From the NCBI GenBank assembly GCA_947034895.1, contig OX344762.1, forward strand, positions 10,049,501 to 10,113,500: 64,000 nt of DNA, in the 5' to 3' direction. The notes below the pieces were generated by a model. The model made no database searches. It was not told the DNA's origin and saw only the letters and a program-made list of their open reading frames with translations. This stretch comes from Rhytidiadelphus loreus (taxonomy: Eukaryota; Streptophyta; Bryopsida; Hypnales; Hylocomiaceae). Shown here in pieces: positions 1 through 12,527 of the stretch. Both the position numbers and the translations under genes were made by a program. Within the stretch, counting starts at the first letter, position 1. Each line of letters starts with the position of its first letter.

Positions 1-1811
1 AATGCTTGGAGAAAGAAGTGACTGCATTTAAAAGTGTACGTTAATTGACTTATTTCTATACCTTGTCTTCCTTTTTGTTCTAAATTCTTGGATTTTAACC
101 TGATTGAACAGTGGAAGATTTGCCAAAGGAATAACAAATTAATACTATATTCAATAACCTAATTGAATATGTAATCGTGGTTCACAAAATATCCTTTGGT
201 GTCTTAATACGACTTATTGTTCATCTTCACAGGCATGCAAGGATATTGATCCCAACTATAATCCAGGAATCACCTTCATTGTCGCTCAAAAGCGACACAA
301 CACAAGAATCTTTCCTCAAAGTCGTGATGCTTTAAGGAATGGAAACGTTATTCCAGGTATTTTTTTAATGTTACAATCACGTCATCCTAGATATTGGTCA
401 TATTCCATTCTTTTTGTGATGAAAGACTTTCGTATGTGTTTATAACGTTCACTTGTAGAGTTTTCAAGGGTAAATTTAATTAAACAAATTTATTTGAATA
501 ACTTAAATCGAATGCTCTTTTGGCATGCAGGCACCGTTGTGGATAGAGACATTTGCCATCCCCACAATTATGACTTCTTCCTTGTTAGCCAAGCAGGCCT
601 CATTGTACTCTTTTGTGCCCTTATTGCTTTTTTTTCATTAGGAAGAATGCAGTGTGCATTGTTTGATGCTCATGTTGTTTCATTTTTCTATTCTATGATG
701 CTAGTGGAGTCATGGAGGTTGAATGTGGATGTTGGTTTGGCTTGGATGCAGGGAACATCTCGTCCTACTCACTACCATGTGTTGGTGAACGGAAGTAACA
801 AGTTCACTCCTGACCATATTCAGAGTATTACCAACAATCTTTGTTACACGTAAGTGTGTCCAACTTGAAGTTTCAACCCATCAATTGATGCCATGACTCA
901 TCTCTTAATTTGGATTTTTGTGAAGATGTATTGTTGTGGACAACATATTAGAGAAATAAAGTGCATATCATATGCAAACAAAAGTTGCAGATTTTGAGCT
1001 TTGAATTCTATCAATTCAAATAGACTCACAATAGATGATTATCATCAATATTAACAAATAACCATTTAACACTCCTTCCAAACATTGATAAATTGAGACT
1101 AAATTTTGTTACAATAAACTTTTACAATGCAAAACCCTCAACATAGTTACTTTCAAATTACTTTTAACTCAATGAAACAATCTTTGGAGTGAAAATGTTT
1201 TGAAGGACACTGTTTGAACTACAATAGATGTACTTATTTTTGACATACTTGAAATACAATATGTAGAGAATATTAGTTTGTACATTATGGAATTTGTACT
1301 CTTTGATTGATTTGAATTTTGGTTGGATGAAAAATACATTGTTTAGAGATCAAGAGACATCAAGCTTATGGTCCAAAGAATGTCTTTTATTATTGTTGAA
1401 TTCTGCCATTGTCCTCAATACTCACTCACTGTATTTTTTAGGTTTGGCCGTTGTTCCAAATCGATTTCAATGGGTAAGTTTGCCCAAAACAAATTTTCTA
1501 GCATATGTAGGTTTGAAATTATGTAGTAACAGTGCAAGTATTCCTTACAGTGAACACATTGGACATTTCTTTTGCAAATGTCCAAGATGGTTTTTGTTCT
1601 CTAATACAAGGTCTCTTATTCTATATTTGCAGCGGCACCAGCAGCTTATGCCCATCTTGCTGCAAAACGGTACATGATCTTGGTCAACACAACGGGAGAA
1701 TCTGATACATCGTCCTCTTTGAGGTCTGGAGAAGGGCACGGTCCAAGATCAATCCAAGATCTTCCAAAGTTGATGATCACAAGGCCAGATTATTCCATGT
1801 TTTATTGTTGA
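1..1811 (+). CDS. AGO: Argonaute protein, C-terminal part of PIWI domain (5' end outside window)
   Basis: This is the 3' end of a plant Argonaute, the small-RNA-guided effector of RNA silencing. Exons read from the sequence are 1-35, 233-356, 531-604, 752-849 and 1633-1811, with stop TGA at 1809-1811; all introns are GT-AG. The translation contains typical PIWI blocks: ITFIVAQKRHNTRIF, GTVVDRDICHP, GTSRPTHYHVL with the histidine of the catalytic tetrad retained, SITNNLCYT, AAYAHLAAKRY, and the terminal MFYC seen in most plant AGOs. The signature is mixed. SQAGLIGTSRPTHYHVL resembles the AGO4/6/9 clade (HAGMIGTTRPTHYHVL), while NNLCYT resembles AGO1/AGO5. The exon for the expected YARCT-type segment before APAAYAHL is not obvious. 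Exon 752-849 ends in phase 2 and cannot join exon 1633 in frame; a 29-nt candidate exon at 1551-1579 would restore the frame but carries little of the motif. The gene is either divergent or slightly degenerate. Clade assignment is uncertain. Confidence 0.85.
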
Positions 1812-4800
1812 GTTTCTAATGCACACAAGAACTCAGCACCTCTGCCAATTATCCAACCTTTTCTAACTCCGCCTTTGTATCGTAGTACTTATCGTCAATT
1901 TAAATCGTCAATTTAAAGTTAAATTGGTGTGATTCTGGTGCTTTAATTGTGACATACATTTTGTTATTGCAAACAACTTTCAACATGAAAGTGAAATATA
2001 TACAATACACTCAATATGAACAAAGTCAAATTAGTAAATAGTAGATGATTGTGTCTCTTTAGAAGTCCATGGTACTTCATTTAGCATAGCAAAAATTTAT
2101 GAGAAGTTAAAATGTAGCAATAGAATATCAATATTTTAGTGTACCAAGTAGAAATTACCACTAGATGTATAAAGGCCTTTTTACACCTAGAGGCCAAGCC
2201 AATTTGTTGTGGAAGAAGAATAAGAGGCTTGAAATCCTCACTTGTGATTGGACAAAAGGCTAAAATTGGCCTCAACCCCCTTACACCTAGAAGTTGGCTA
2301 ATTTGGTGAACTAAAATTTTTAATCAAAAAAGACATAACCTAGCATAACTTGAGTTTGTTGAATTGGTTGCATAAAAAATGGAAGGTTAATTCTTGGCCT
2401 AGGGGCCAATGTCAAATTTCAATAAAAAAATCTTTTTTATAAAATGTAATTTTTTCAAGAAACTTAATCTAGTAAAAACCCTTTTTTTATAAAATATAAT
2501 TTTTTCAAGAAACACAATCTAATAAAAAAATATTTTTTATAAAATAAATATAATCTATTAGATTTGATAGAAATCTAAATGACTATTTTGGTCTCATCTT
2601 CACTTCATCCTCTCACCCCTTCTCTTTGTCTCTCTTCCTTGCAAAACATCTCTCACTAAATTTTGGAGGTTTGTTAAATTGTTGTTTGTTGGGATAAGAT
2701 GGAGGGAATCTTAGAAATGAATGGATGGAATTCTAGTGAAGGATATGAGATGATGCAAAGGTATCAAAACGTTGAAGCTTGTGATTTTCTGTCGTTTCAA
2801 ACTTTTTTACAAGAACATGTAGGTAGTGTAGGGGTTCCTGATCTTTTTCAACCCCTTCCTGGAGTTCCTATTTCTCCATTGCCACCATTGATTATGGATA
2901 TGCTTACAACTTAGTCATAGAGAAAGGTTGTTGAAGAAATCAAGGAGGATGAAGTACACATTGTAGTTCTACCAACACCAAAAAAAAAAGGAGCCACAAC
3001 TACAAAGAAGCCTTACAAGAAGAACATAAAGACAGAAAAGGAAAAAGATGAAGATTCTAGCACAAAGAAACAATGTATGATTTCTACGTAGGTGAATTTT
3101 TGAAAATAGAAAAAAAAAAATCACATGTATAGCTAAAAACTTCAAAAAACTTCTTGTGGCTAGAGTGGGCATAAGAAAAATTTAGTTCAATTGTTGATCC
3201 TAAAACATTATTCACAAATTGTAGGAGGCTAATTGTTTATATTTGAAAAGAGCCTAAATACAATGCCTCACAAAACTGAGTTAGTGTTTGTTCATGCTTA
3301 GTATAATTTAAAATATCTATTGCACTAATGAAGATTCAAACTATTGTCAAGAGTACATGATAGATAGCCAAGTGTCTATTAATACATGGAAGTTTTAATG
3401 AAAAATCTACACATGTAGTTGAGATATTTGATTTCAAGAAGAGAGTCTCTTACTAACTAACTTTTGGTCTTGCATATCTACACCTCCATTTCTTCCATAT
3501 ATTGACAATGTAGTAGAAAGTTTTGAATCAACAGTGACTATTGTAAGTAAGCAAAAAAATGTCTTTTCTCCTTCTCAAGCAATACATTGCATTTTTAGTT
3601 GCTTATTTACCCAAAAAACTTTCAAACATTGACTCATTGTATTTAGGATAGCATGTTCTCCTAAAAGATGAGACGGCCTAACTTCCTTGAATCACTCCAA
3701 CCGGCATCTTCTTGTGTTCAACATTGTTTTGGGAACCAATGCTACTTGGTGAACAATAGAATCATCCCAAAACTCATAAAATGTTACTATCCTCTCAGCC
3801 CGTGTTGTGATGAGTTCACGATGCCAAGCTTCCTCAACAATGGTGCTCTACGCTGCTTGCGAAAGCTGTCCAGAAACAAGCATCCTTTCGAAACGATCTC
3901 CCGATCCAATTCTGGACCGGAATCCAATGCCCAAACCACACAATGACAATGAGAGCCTCCTCGATCTCGTATTGAATGCACAGATTAGAGCAGAGCCTAA
4001 AATCAGTCTGTAAAGTGAAAAACGAAGGCTCAAAGTGGATGGCTTTACTGAGTGTGCAATCTTCCGGTGATTGTGTTATGTGGTAAAATACCGAAGGCTT
4101 TGAAAAAGCATTATCAATTCGAATCTTCAGTTGGGCTGCCATGATGGGTCCTTTTTGCGATGAATTTTTCTTTTCCTTTCATTTGCACCTAACAACCCAA
4201 AGATTCGAAACTGTGTCAGTCATCAGTGCGTCTGAAACTCTCTCCTATTTTGCAACAAAAAAGTTTGCATGCGTACGGCAATGTCCTTGTGCAGTACTAA
4301 TCTCCGGCCAAAAATACATACTGGATCATCAATGCCGAACGCCTTAACGGGAGTACTGCTGTGCCGTTCCAATACAGCCGTTGCAGAATTCAGCACTCTC
4401 AATGGCGCTCAATCAATCAGCATCCAGCAATGCAGCATATGCGATAAGGTAGAAACACCTAAAAGTGACATTTGTTTTAGACAAGTCCCACTAATTTAGG
4501 TTCAAGGTTGAATGAACTCCAAAAGTTGATGCAATTATTAGCAAACTCAAGAGATATGCAATGCAAGTGGTTTCATAGTTTTCTGATGCTCTAGCGCAAT
4601 TTTACAAATTTTCAAAGTTGAGAAGACAATAAGGTAGTTTATACACAACACTAGACGCACCTTGAATGGACACCCTTGAAGCATGAAATGTTGCACCTCT
4701 CATTGGTTGCTTTTGAAAAGTCGTTGGAAAGTCCATGAAGTGTTCATTCAAGGCCACTTTTTAGATGTTGGAGAACCAAAACTTGGGGAGTTCACTTAGA

Positions 4801-5019
4801 GTGTCCATCAGAAACCACGTGAAAACAAAACTTTGGACCCTCTATATATTTTTTGAATTTAAAATAAAACAAAATTAAAAAAATATGAATAGACTTTCCT
4901 ACTTTGAAAGTTCATGTTTTGAATTATTGATGTTTTCATTTTTTAATAATAATTATTTACAAATTTTTGAAGTAAAAAGATACACTGTAGAACTAAAAAA
5001 TAACTTTCACACCCCTATA
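1812..5019. other. AT-rich intergenic region with a GC-richer patch at 3.66-4.45 kb
   Basis: I see no intact gene. Around 2699-3090 the + strand reads as a broken protein. A 71-codon frame starting MEGILEMNGW stops at 2914, then a shifted Lys-rich frame (PTPKKKGATTTKKPYKK) continues to about 3090. It may be a decayed transposon-related gene, but I do not recognise it. At 3660-4450 base composition is more balanced and contains the minus-strand frame described separately. Confidence 0.4.
3834..4142 (-). CDS. Unrecognised minus-strand open frame, 102 codons (doubtful)
   Basis: The frame starts MAAQLKIRIDNAFSKPSVFYH and lies in a locally GC-richer patch. A good internal acceptor-like CAG occurs near 4010, where FTLQTDFRL is encoded, so it could be the first exon or exons of a gene or a pseudogene fragment. 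No domain or family is recognisable, and no matching downstream exon with clear coding character was found towards 3660. It could equally be a chance frame. Confidence 0.15.
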   Translation of the reverse strand: MAAQLKIRIDNAFSKPSVFYHITQSPEDCTLSKAIHFEPSFFTLQTDFRLCSNLCIQYEIEEALIVIVWFGHWIPVQNWIGRSFRKDACFWTAFASSVEHHC

Positions 5020-5023
5020 TTAT

Positions 5024-5957
5024 CCCCTAAAGGACCATTGTCCCTTCGGGGGACAAATGCATTTTCGGGCAAGTACCTACAGGCTGAAATTTTCTCCTAA
5101 TTTTTTAAATTTTCTTTTGGAGGTAGAAAAGTTGATTAGCTATGTGGAAATATAATTTTTTTTCAAAATCGGTGCCCGGGAACAATAGTTCTGACCAAAT
5201 AAGCTCAAATGAGGGGACGGCAGGCAGCTTGGGCAGCCAAAAAAATGGACAAAAATTTGAATTTTGTTTTTAATATTATTTTTTCTCATAGATTATATTT
5301 TTGTCTATCTGGAAAGCTTTGATTCATTTCATTTGGATATGTTATGAGAAAATTATGGACGTTCTTGTTTTGGGGGCAGTTAGAGCATCTTCTTGAAAAA
5401 AATAACTTGTAGGATTCATTTCTGCATGCAATTTTTCAAATTTTTCAATTTTTTTTTTTTTGCATGGTCTGATTTACTTGCTAGAACAATCTCACCACTG
5501 GGATTAGTGCATTTTAATTCCATCTAAAATATATGACTATTTTAGATTTTCCTTCTATCTCATACCTACTTCTACTTAAAAAAAAAATTGAGAATGATAA
5601 TTAATTTTTTTTTTGAATTTTTTTTTTACCTAGACTCTCAACTCAATTCTCCACTATAAAGATTTAAAGCTCAAAACTCTGTAGTGCAAAAAAATTTAAG
5701 TTAAAAATGTTCAAAGTCAAAAAATCTACTCCCGCAATGTGCTGAAAAACTTGTTTTTTCCACTTTAAACGCAAATATCTTGCAATCTGAGCGGTCAAAA
5801 ATTTTGAAATTTTTTCCACACTCTCATACTAGTTAGGTGTAATATCCTATGGTTAGATATGGAAAAAAAAACAATGTTTCAATTTTTTTACTCCTTGCTA
5901 TAGGTATGGTGATTTTGAGTGTTTTCTAGAAGAAAAAAGGCCTTGGTCCTTTAGGGG
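5024..5957 (+). mobile_element. 934-bp TTAA-type (piggyBac-like) non-autonomous element, copy A
   Basis: The element begins CCCCTAAAGGACCATTG and ends as the inverted complement, GGTCCTTTAGGGG. It is flanked on both sides by TTAT (5020-5023 and 5958-5961), a one-base variant of the TTAA target duplication of the family. A second copy of exactly the same length lies at 62545-63478 and is well over 90% identical by eye. The interior is AT-rich and non-coding, with a GC-rich patch near 5210-5240 (gacggcaggcagc). A TTAA target and terminal CCC are hallmarks of the piggyBac superfamily; the assignment is inferred from the ends only. Confidence 0.75.
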
Positions 5958-5961
5958 TTAT

Positions 5962-8139
5962 ATAAGAAAATTTGTCTAAAAATTAAACAAAAAATTCCTA
6001 AAAATAATTCTCTATTGAAAGCTCATTTTGAGTTGAATATTGATTCAATGGTCATCTAAATGTGTTCTCTATAATTATTTAAGTTGAAAAACATGCCATT
6101 TTAGTTCATTTTCAACCACTTTTAGAAATCATTTCATATTTTATTTGAGTTGGAAATTTCGGCAATAGAAACCAATAGTCATCATTAAATAATGCTCAAA
6201 ATTTTAGGTTGAAATTATAGTTGATTAGAAAACACTTGTTCGCACGTAGTTTGTTATAGTAGAACTAAGTGCACCCCCTGAGAACCAAAAATGTTGCAAT
6301 TAGATGTTTCTACACGATGGACTTTTTTCTTCTTTTTTCTTCTTTTTTCTTTTCTTTTGAACGAAAGGATCAAATGCCCAATGCCTTAACCTTAAAAGGA
6401 TGATGTAGGACTACATCTTTCAACTTCAAAATCCTTTCATTCTCTATAAGTTCATTTTTTATTGTTTACGATTGAAATTTTTTGTACTTATTTAGAGATT
6501 AAATTGCATTTCCTTTATTAGTCTTATAAACTTCAAACTTTTTGGATTTTTTTTGAAATTATCCTAATTGAGGGTCAAATTTAAACATAAATTGAATATT
6601 TTTTTGAAATGTCTTAAGTTCTAATATAATGTAAGTGAAATATCCAAAAGTTTGCAAAAAATTTCTTCCATATTCCCTAAAACCCTAAACCCTAAAGTTG
6701 TATTGATAATAGCCAAAAAATTAGTAGAACATCAATTTTGTTTTATTGGAAATATTCTAGAAGCTAATAATTGTGACATATATCTTTACAAAGTCTAATG
6801 TTATACTACAAACTATGACAATCAAAGATTTTGGTTTCAAACTACTCACCAAAGTACTATAATAGATCACCAAATTATTGAAATTGGTTAAAGTGTCAAA
6901 ATCCTAAAATTTAATTTTGAGCTTACTAAAACTATTCAACACTAAAAAGTAAAGTATTTTAGCAATTTGTTGAACCTAATGTATGGTATTATGAATTTCT
7001 TAAGGAAAAATAAAGAAATTCATATCAAATACAAAATATTCTAAAATAATCTAAATTTTTTCCATTGTTGTGTATATTAATTTAGAATATTGGAAATATA
7101 AATATTTATTGTGTATGTGCATAATTAAAAAAGAAACACATTATGGTATTAGGATCAAAGTTCAAATTGCAATAAAATATTCAATTTCAAATATTTTGCA
7201 AATTTTCAGATTAGAATAGAACCTACACTTCATTGACTTCATTTCATTAGTTGGGCTCAAACTCAAAAAATATCATTTTCATGGCTCAAATTGACATCAA
7301 GATCTAGGACCTTGAAGATGTAAAAACACTACATAGTGATATGCGGATTAAGCATCATCCCATGTAGAAAAGTTGAAAATACCACAACAAGGTAATATTC
7401 AACACCATTCACAAAAAAATGCATTTAGTACACCTCCCACAAAACAAAATGCATCATCCAATTATAAGTGGATGCCACATGTGTTTCAAGGGGAACATGT
7501 AAAGGACATTTGAGTCCTAGGAGGACTACTTCAACTTGGATTTCATAACCTTTCTTAAATGGGCATTCATGTAGCTTGTTCAAATGACCAATCCATGTTG
7601 AACTCCTTAAAGCCATGGGCATTAGGCAAACTCAAAGCGACTATTAAAAAAAGATATCAAACTTTCCACTACTCAAACTTAGGATTCTTCTTTCAAACAT
7701 TGCAACATGACATCTAGTAGACCCCTATCCATTTAATTGGTAAATACTTAGAATATATAAAAAATATTTGAAAATATTTGAGAATGTTCTACGAGCATGT
7801 TCAACATATTTGACACTTTTCTAACATGACATGTGTTGTCAAACATCTAGTACAATGCATAGTACATTTTTTCTGTCAACCAAGACAACCTTGCATAAAC
7901 TACAAGTTCAAACTGTGATTCTAGACCTAGGACTTAGATTGATACGGATGCATCTTGAGAAGACAAAAAGAATGATACCAGGGAAATTCTCATGTAGTTG
8001 AATACAATATGAAGATTTTTCTTGAAGATTCTTTGAAAACCTAGCCCCTTTGATTGTGTGTGTTGTTTAAAGGTTAAGGAAAGAAGAGTAGAAACTATCA
8101 TCCAAGGCCAAAAGCCCTACGGTGGACTATCAATAATGA
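5962..8139. other. AT-rich intergenic region, no gene seen
   Basis: The region has homopolymer runs, a short TTTTTTCTTC tract around 6327-6355, and a short interstitial telomere-like run (two to three CCCTAAA units) near 6676-6696. No coding frame has recognisable content. Confidence 0.5.
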
Positions 8140-8143
8140 CTTT

Positions 8144-8389
8144 ATGGTCAATTTCGTTAAAATGGCCATGTTCCATTAAAATGGCACAAAATGAAACCAT
8201 TGAAAGAATGAAAACAATGGAAAGATTGTCCGAGGGGAGTGGAAATGTGTGAACTAGGAGTGATTTGAATGTGCTAGGCATAAAATTGGCACATGTATGA
8301 CCCTATCGTGGCACACTTATTCTCCATTTGTAGAAGATATTCCATTAAAATGGCATGCAGAATACCGCCATTTTAACAAAATTGACCAT
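8144..8389 (+). mobile_element. 246-bp MITE, copy 1, with 4-bp target duplication CTTT
   Basis: The terminal inverted repeats are about 23 bp and match at 22 positions: the left end starts ATGGTCAATTTCGTTAAAAT and the right end is its complement. CTTT flanks both sides (8140-8143 and 8390-8393). A copy of identical length, about 95% identical, is at 57502-57747 with CTAT duplications. Inside, a second inverted motif (CCATTAAAATGGCA) occurs near both ends. It encodes no protein and must rely on a transposase elsewhere. The superfamily is not clear from a 4-bp duplication. Confidence 0.85.
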
Positions 8390-8393
8390 CTTT

Positions 8394-11300
8394 GAAGAGT
8401 TGAGGCCATGAAATCGGAAGTCCCATTGCCTTCGAAAGTGGAATTTTCTGCGAGTGGCATCTTATTCTTGGTAATTCCAGCCTTACTAGAAATGTCCTGT
8501 AGTCTCTTTTATTGTTTATTTGTTTCGGCTCAAATCAAAAAGATTTTTCAAATTGCAGCCGAAGGAAAGCATATAAGCTTATAAGTCCCGCACCACCACC
8601 GAGAAGCAGGAGGGAACAACGAGTACAAAAAATCCAACTAAGTTTCCCAATCCCAACACGGTTCATTCTCTTTGCTTCCACTTGATGATCATCACGTCCC
8701 TGATGCCCCAAAGGATGAACCTCCCGCCCTCTCCGTTGCTCATCATACGTATTAATTGGGGGGTTTCAAATGCTAGAGCACGCATGATATCGATGTAGTG
8801 ACTTTAACCCCTGATCGATCGCAAGCTTCCGAGGAGGCGATAGCGCATTAAGTTGCTGGATCGCTAATTCAATGTTCCTCTGCATGCTTTGGTTGTTTGT
8901 GAAGGAGTTGATGCAGAGATTCACTGAACTGAAGTTAATTACAAACTAAGTTGCACTTGAGACTGAAGTTAATCACACTGATCTGCACTCACCACTAATT
9001 CTTCCTGCCACTACCAATCATGGCCCTGAATTGCACGAATTGCCGCCTCTAAATGAGCACCATCCGAAAGATTGATCAGTTTCAATTCAACAAGCGAAGT
9101 GAAAATTAATACTAGTCAGAGTTCCAAACAGAATTCAGAGTAGACTCCATTTCAGCCATTGTCAGAATTAATGGTTACCGTACCATCCCTGCATTGTTTC
9201 CATTCAAGAATTGTTGGGTGCTCAGCGAGCTATACTAGCCGCAGCAGCCCGCTCGAACCCAATGCGCGTTCGTACAGCGTAGAACTAAATTACTGCCGCG
9301 CAGCTTTTGACTCTTGCCAGTGTACACCCTCACCGCCCTCACCACCACCAGTCCACCACCACCCCCCCTGGTTGAAAGAAGCTTCCATTCTCCCCCGTTA
9401 TCCGCGGCAGGCCGAGATCGAGAGCAGCTGGGCTGCTGGAAGGCGGCCAGCCCGGCATACCGGCCAGTTGTGACCGTGCGCCTGAAAAAGCTCGGCTCAG
9501 TGCCTCAGACCTGGCTGCAAGCCGAAAGCTAGAAAAGTAGATCGGATTGAGAGCCAGAGCTGAAGGAAGGATGTACGCGTACGTGCACATGCTAGCTTGC
9601 TCGACTCTACCACCAAACGCGGAGTACTGGAGCTAGCTAGATAACGCAGACGTCGACGAACAATCCAATTGCAAGCTGGACTGGCCTGGGTGCCTCAAAG
9701 TTTGCAGCACGTGGAGTGGGATTGATATCGATACTAAGCATATGTTCCTCGTTGTTCATGCGGGAAGCGTGCACGCGATGCCTTTCCCTCGAGCGCGAGT
9801 CGCGAGAGAGACAACAGTGGAGACAACAACCTGACACACTTCGTACTGTCGAAGGCTCGAAGGCTCGAAAGCTCGCGGCAGAGGATGCAGTGATTTTTGT
9901 TTTAAATTTAAATTCTTTAGAAGAGCATTTGCACTCTTGCTAGCGAAACTTAAAATGCTTCAATTGTACATCTAACATATGGACACCCAAAAGTGTCACT
10001 TTTTTTTACTTTTACACAGTTGCTATTATTAGAATGGTCAAATTTTTCATATTTTTTTGTTGGCAAATGAAAGGAGGTTCTAACACTCAGAAGAATGCAC
10101 TATTTGGATATCATTTGCAAAGTTTTTTTTTTAGATGTTCTAAAATCATTTTTTTTAGACATATGTGCATATTGATTTTGGAGATGTACACAATGTGATG
10201 ATGGTGATTTTAGATAGGGTGTGATTTTGGACGTACCTTCCTTATTTGTTTGTCTTTTGTGACAAAGATCCTTCATTTGTATCAAAAATTAATTAATTAA
10301 TAAAAATGAATATTTTTAATCTTTTAAGAGCTTTCAAATCGTTGGTCTTCCATTCTTGCTCACCAAATGAGTCTCATAAATAGTTGATTGACAAATCACT
10401 AAGTAGAATATAGGATAAATCTTACTACATTTTGATTTAAAGGAAACTTGCTTGAAACCCTAGGATTGAAGAGAAGGAGAATATTTTGAAGGGCCTAAAG
10501 CACTTCTCATTCATATTTGGCAAGTGTCAAACCTTTTCAGATTAAAGAGTGGATGCTTTCATGGCACAAAAAGACAATACCCTATTGCATTGTGAAGAAG
10601 TAGTAACAGTACAATATAGACCCTCCAAGCACAAATTAATCAAATTGAAGTTTTTGGTCGATTTAAAAAAAAAAGATTGTTTGTGTATGTAGATAAAATG
10701 GTGCTCAATTGAGTTGAGTTTTCTACAAGCTTTGGTTGAGTTGCGAAATTCAATTAGATATTAAGAGAATGAAACGTATTTTTTTAAGGCCTACTAACTT
10801 CTTGAAAACAATATTTCTTAATTATTCAACCCACTAACTTGAATTTCTTTTACATATGGATGTGCTTGGATTTTCCAATTATAACCATGTCAAAGTGAAA
10901 GATTAGTCTACCGGTATCTAGTATGCATTTAATTATTTGTCTAAACTATTGATAGTTGGATTTGTAGATTATAACAACTTTGGATATTCATTGTTGTTTT
11001 AAATACGAAAAATAGAACAACTTTTTAAGAAGAAAGTTTCTAAATTAAAAAATGAATCTTTTCTTTTCAAAACAAAATTTGGATTAGAATCTAGAGCAAA
11101 TGCTTTTTTTAAAGATTTTAAAAGGTATAACAAACAATATCTCCATGGATTTATCCATCAAATATGAGGATGTAAAATAGACAAAATATTAAAACATATA
11201 AGCACATCATCTCTTAAAATTCAACCATAGATGTCATCAATGTAACTTTTGCAATATTCTCACAAATTTTTTTGATCGTTGTGGATTCGTGGGGAGCTCT

Positions 11301-11535
11301 ATTTTTTTACTAATACAAAGACAAATTACAAATACAATTAAGCAGAATCCATGAACAACATTCAAATATGAAAAAAAAATCAAGATTGAATTAGTAGATT
11401 TTTTTGAGGCTTGAATATTGTGTAATACATCTCATTATTTTCTAGATTTTAAAGAGTATGTTTTTGGAAACAAATTTGGATTTGAGTGATCCTATTTTAT
11501 ATATTATTGTAATGTGGACCATGTACTAGATAAAC

Positions 11536-11593
<58 letters not shown>

Positions 11594-12527
11594 TAGTTTT
11601 AAACATGTGGATTAGATAACTCAAAAGTTGATTGGCAATTAGTTTTAAGTCAGTTTTTATTTACCGTTTAAGCTCTTAAATTGCTTTTATTTGATGTAAT
11701 AGACTTTAAAAAGTACATAGAGGGACAATAAAGATTTAATTTATATTATATATAGGATGAGGAGATGAGAAAATATATTAGGATACAAATATATTGTATT
11801 GGGAATAGAATATATGAAGATGAAGAAATATATTGGGATTTTTGGATCTTAATAGTAGTGAGCGTTGGATTCTAAGTTTTGCAGTTGGTCTAGAAAACCA
11901 TGGAGCTTTTGGATATAGTAGTACTTGTATATATTTTCAATCAATTACCAGAATCTATATTTAATGTACTAACGCCTTTGGTATCATTTTCCAAAGTTTA
12001 TTTCCAATGGTAATCCAATCTTCATTAGAAGAGGTTTGAGGGCAAAGAATGTTTGTTTCAAGCTTGTTCCCTTTGCTAAGAACTAGAATACTACAGTCAA
12101 AATATTCAATAATAAGAATTTTTTTTTTAAAAACTTAAAAACTCTTTAAAACTCTCTCAGTCTCCCACAAATTTCAAGAAGCATTGAGAGCTCAAAGCTC
12201 TCAACCATCTCATGTTTTGAAACCTTATTAAATTGCATCTTTTTTGAATAAATGAAACATATTTTGAAACATCCCGCCCATCAAATTTGAAATAAGATGC
12301 AATGTTTGGTTGCCAATGCCATTAGAGAAATTCTCAGCCCTCCAAAGGGCCGCTCTATAGTGACCAAAATAGTCTATTAATTGCGTAAGAATTAGTAGGG
12401 GCATATAGCCACAGTGCATTGTTAGATTGGGTGAATATTGCAAAAAACGTTAGAATTCCAATAATAAAAGTGTAGTATAAGTCTATTTAATAATCAGCCG
12501 TGTGAGCATACACGGTGATTAATTGGG
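8394..12527. other. Intergenic: GC-richer stretch 8.4-9.95 kb, then AT-rich DNA
   Basis: 8400-9950 is clearly less AT-rich than its surroundings and resembles gene-adjacent DNA such as promoter, leader or a decayed gene. Its open frames (for example 9159-9473) have no recognisable domain, so no gene is called. 9950-12527 is AT-rich and repetitive with no coding signal. Confidence 0.4.
11537..11590. repeat. (TA)n microsatellite
   Basis: About 50 bases of alternating TA follow a short GTGTG start. This is a simple sequence repeat, likely length-variable and prone to assembly error. Confidence 0.95.

Noticed and set aside
2699..2914. 71-codon frame MEGILEMNGW as a gene
   Set aside because: It stops early and continues in another frame with Lys-rich sequence, and no family is recognised. 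It is mentioned only as a possible decayed gene.
6676..6696. CCCTAAA telomere-like motif
   Set aside because: Only two to three units are present, which is too short to indicate a telomere or fusion point.
9159..9590. Overlapping open frames on both strands in a GC-rich stretch
   Set aside because: The proline- and serine-rich translations match no family I know, there is no splice logic, and long chance frames are expected in GC-rich DNA.
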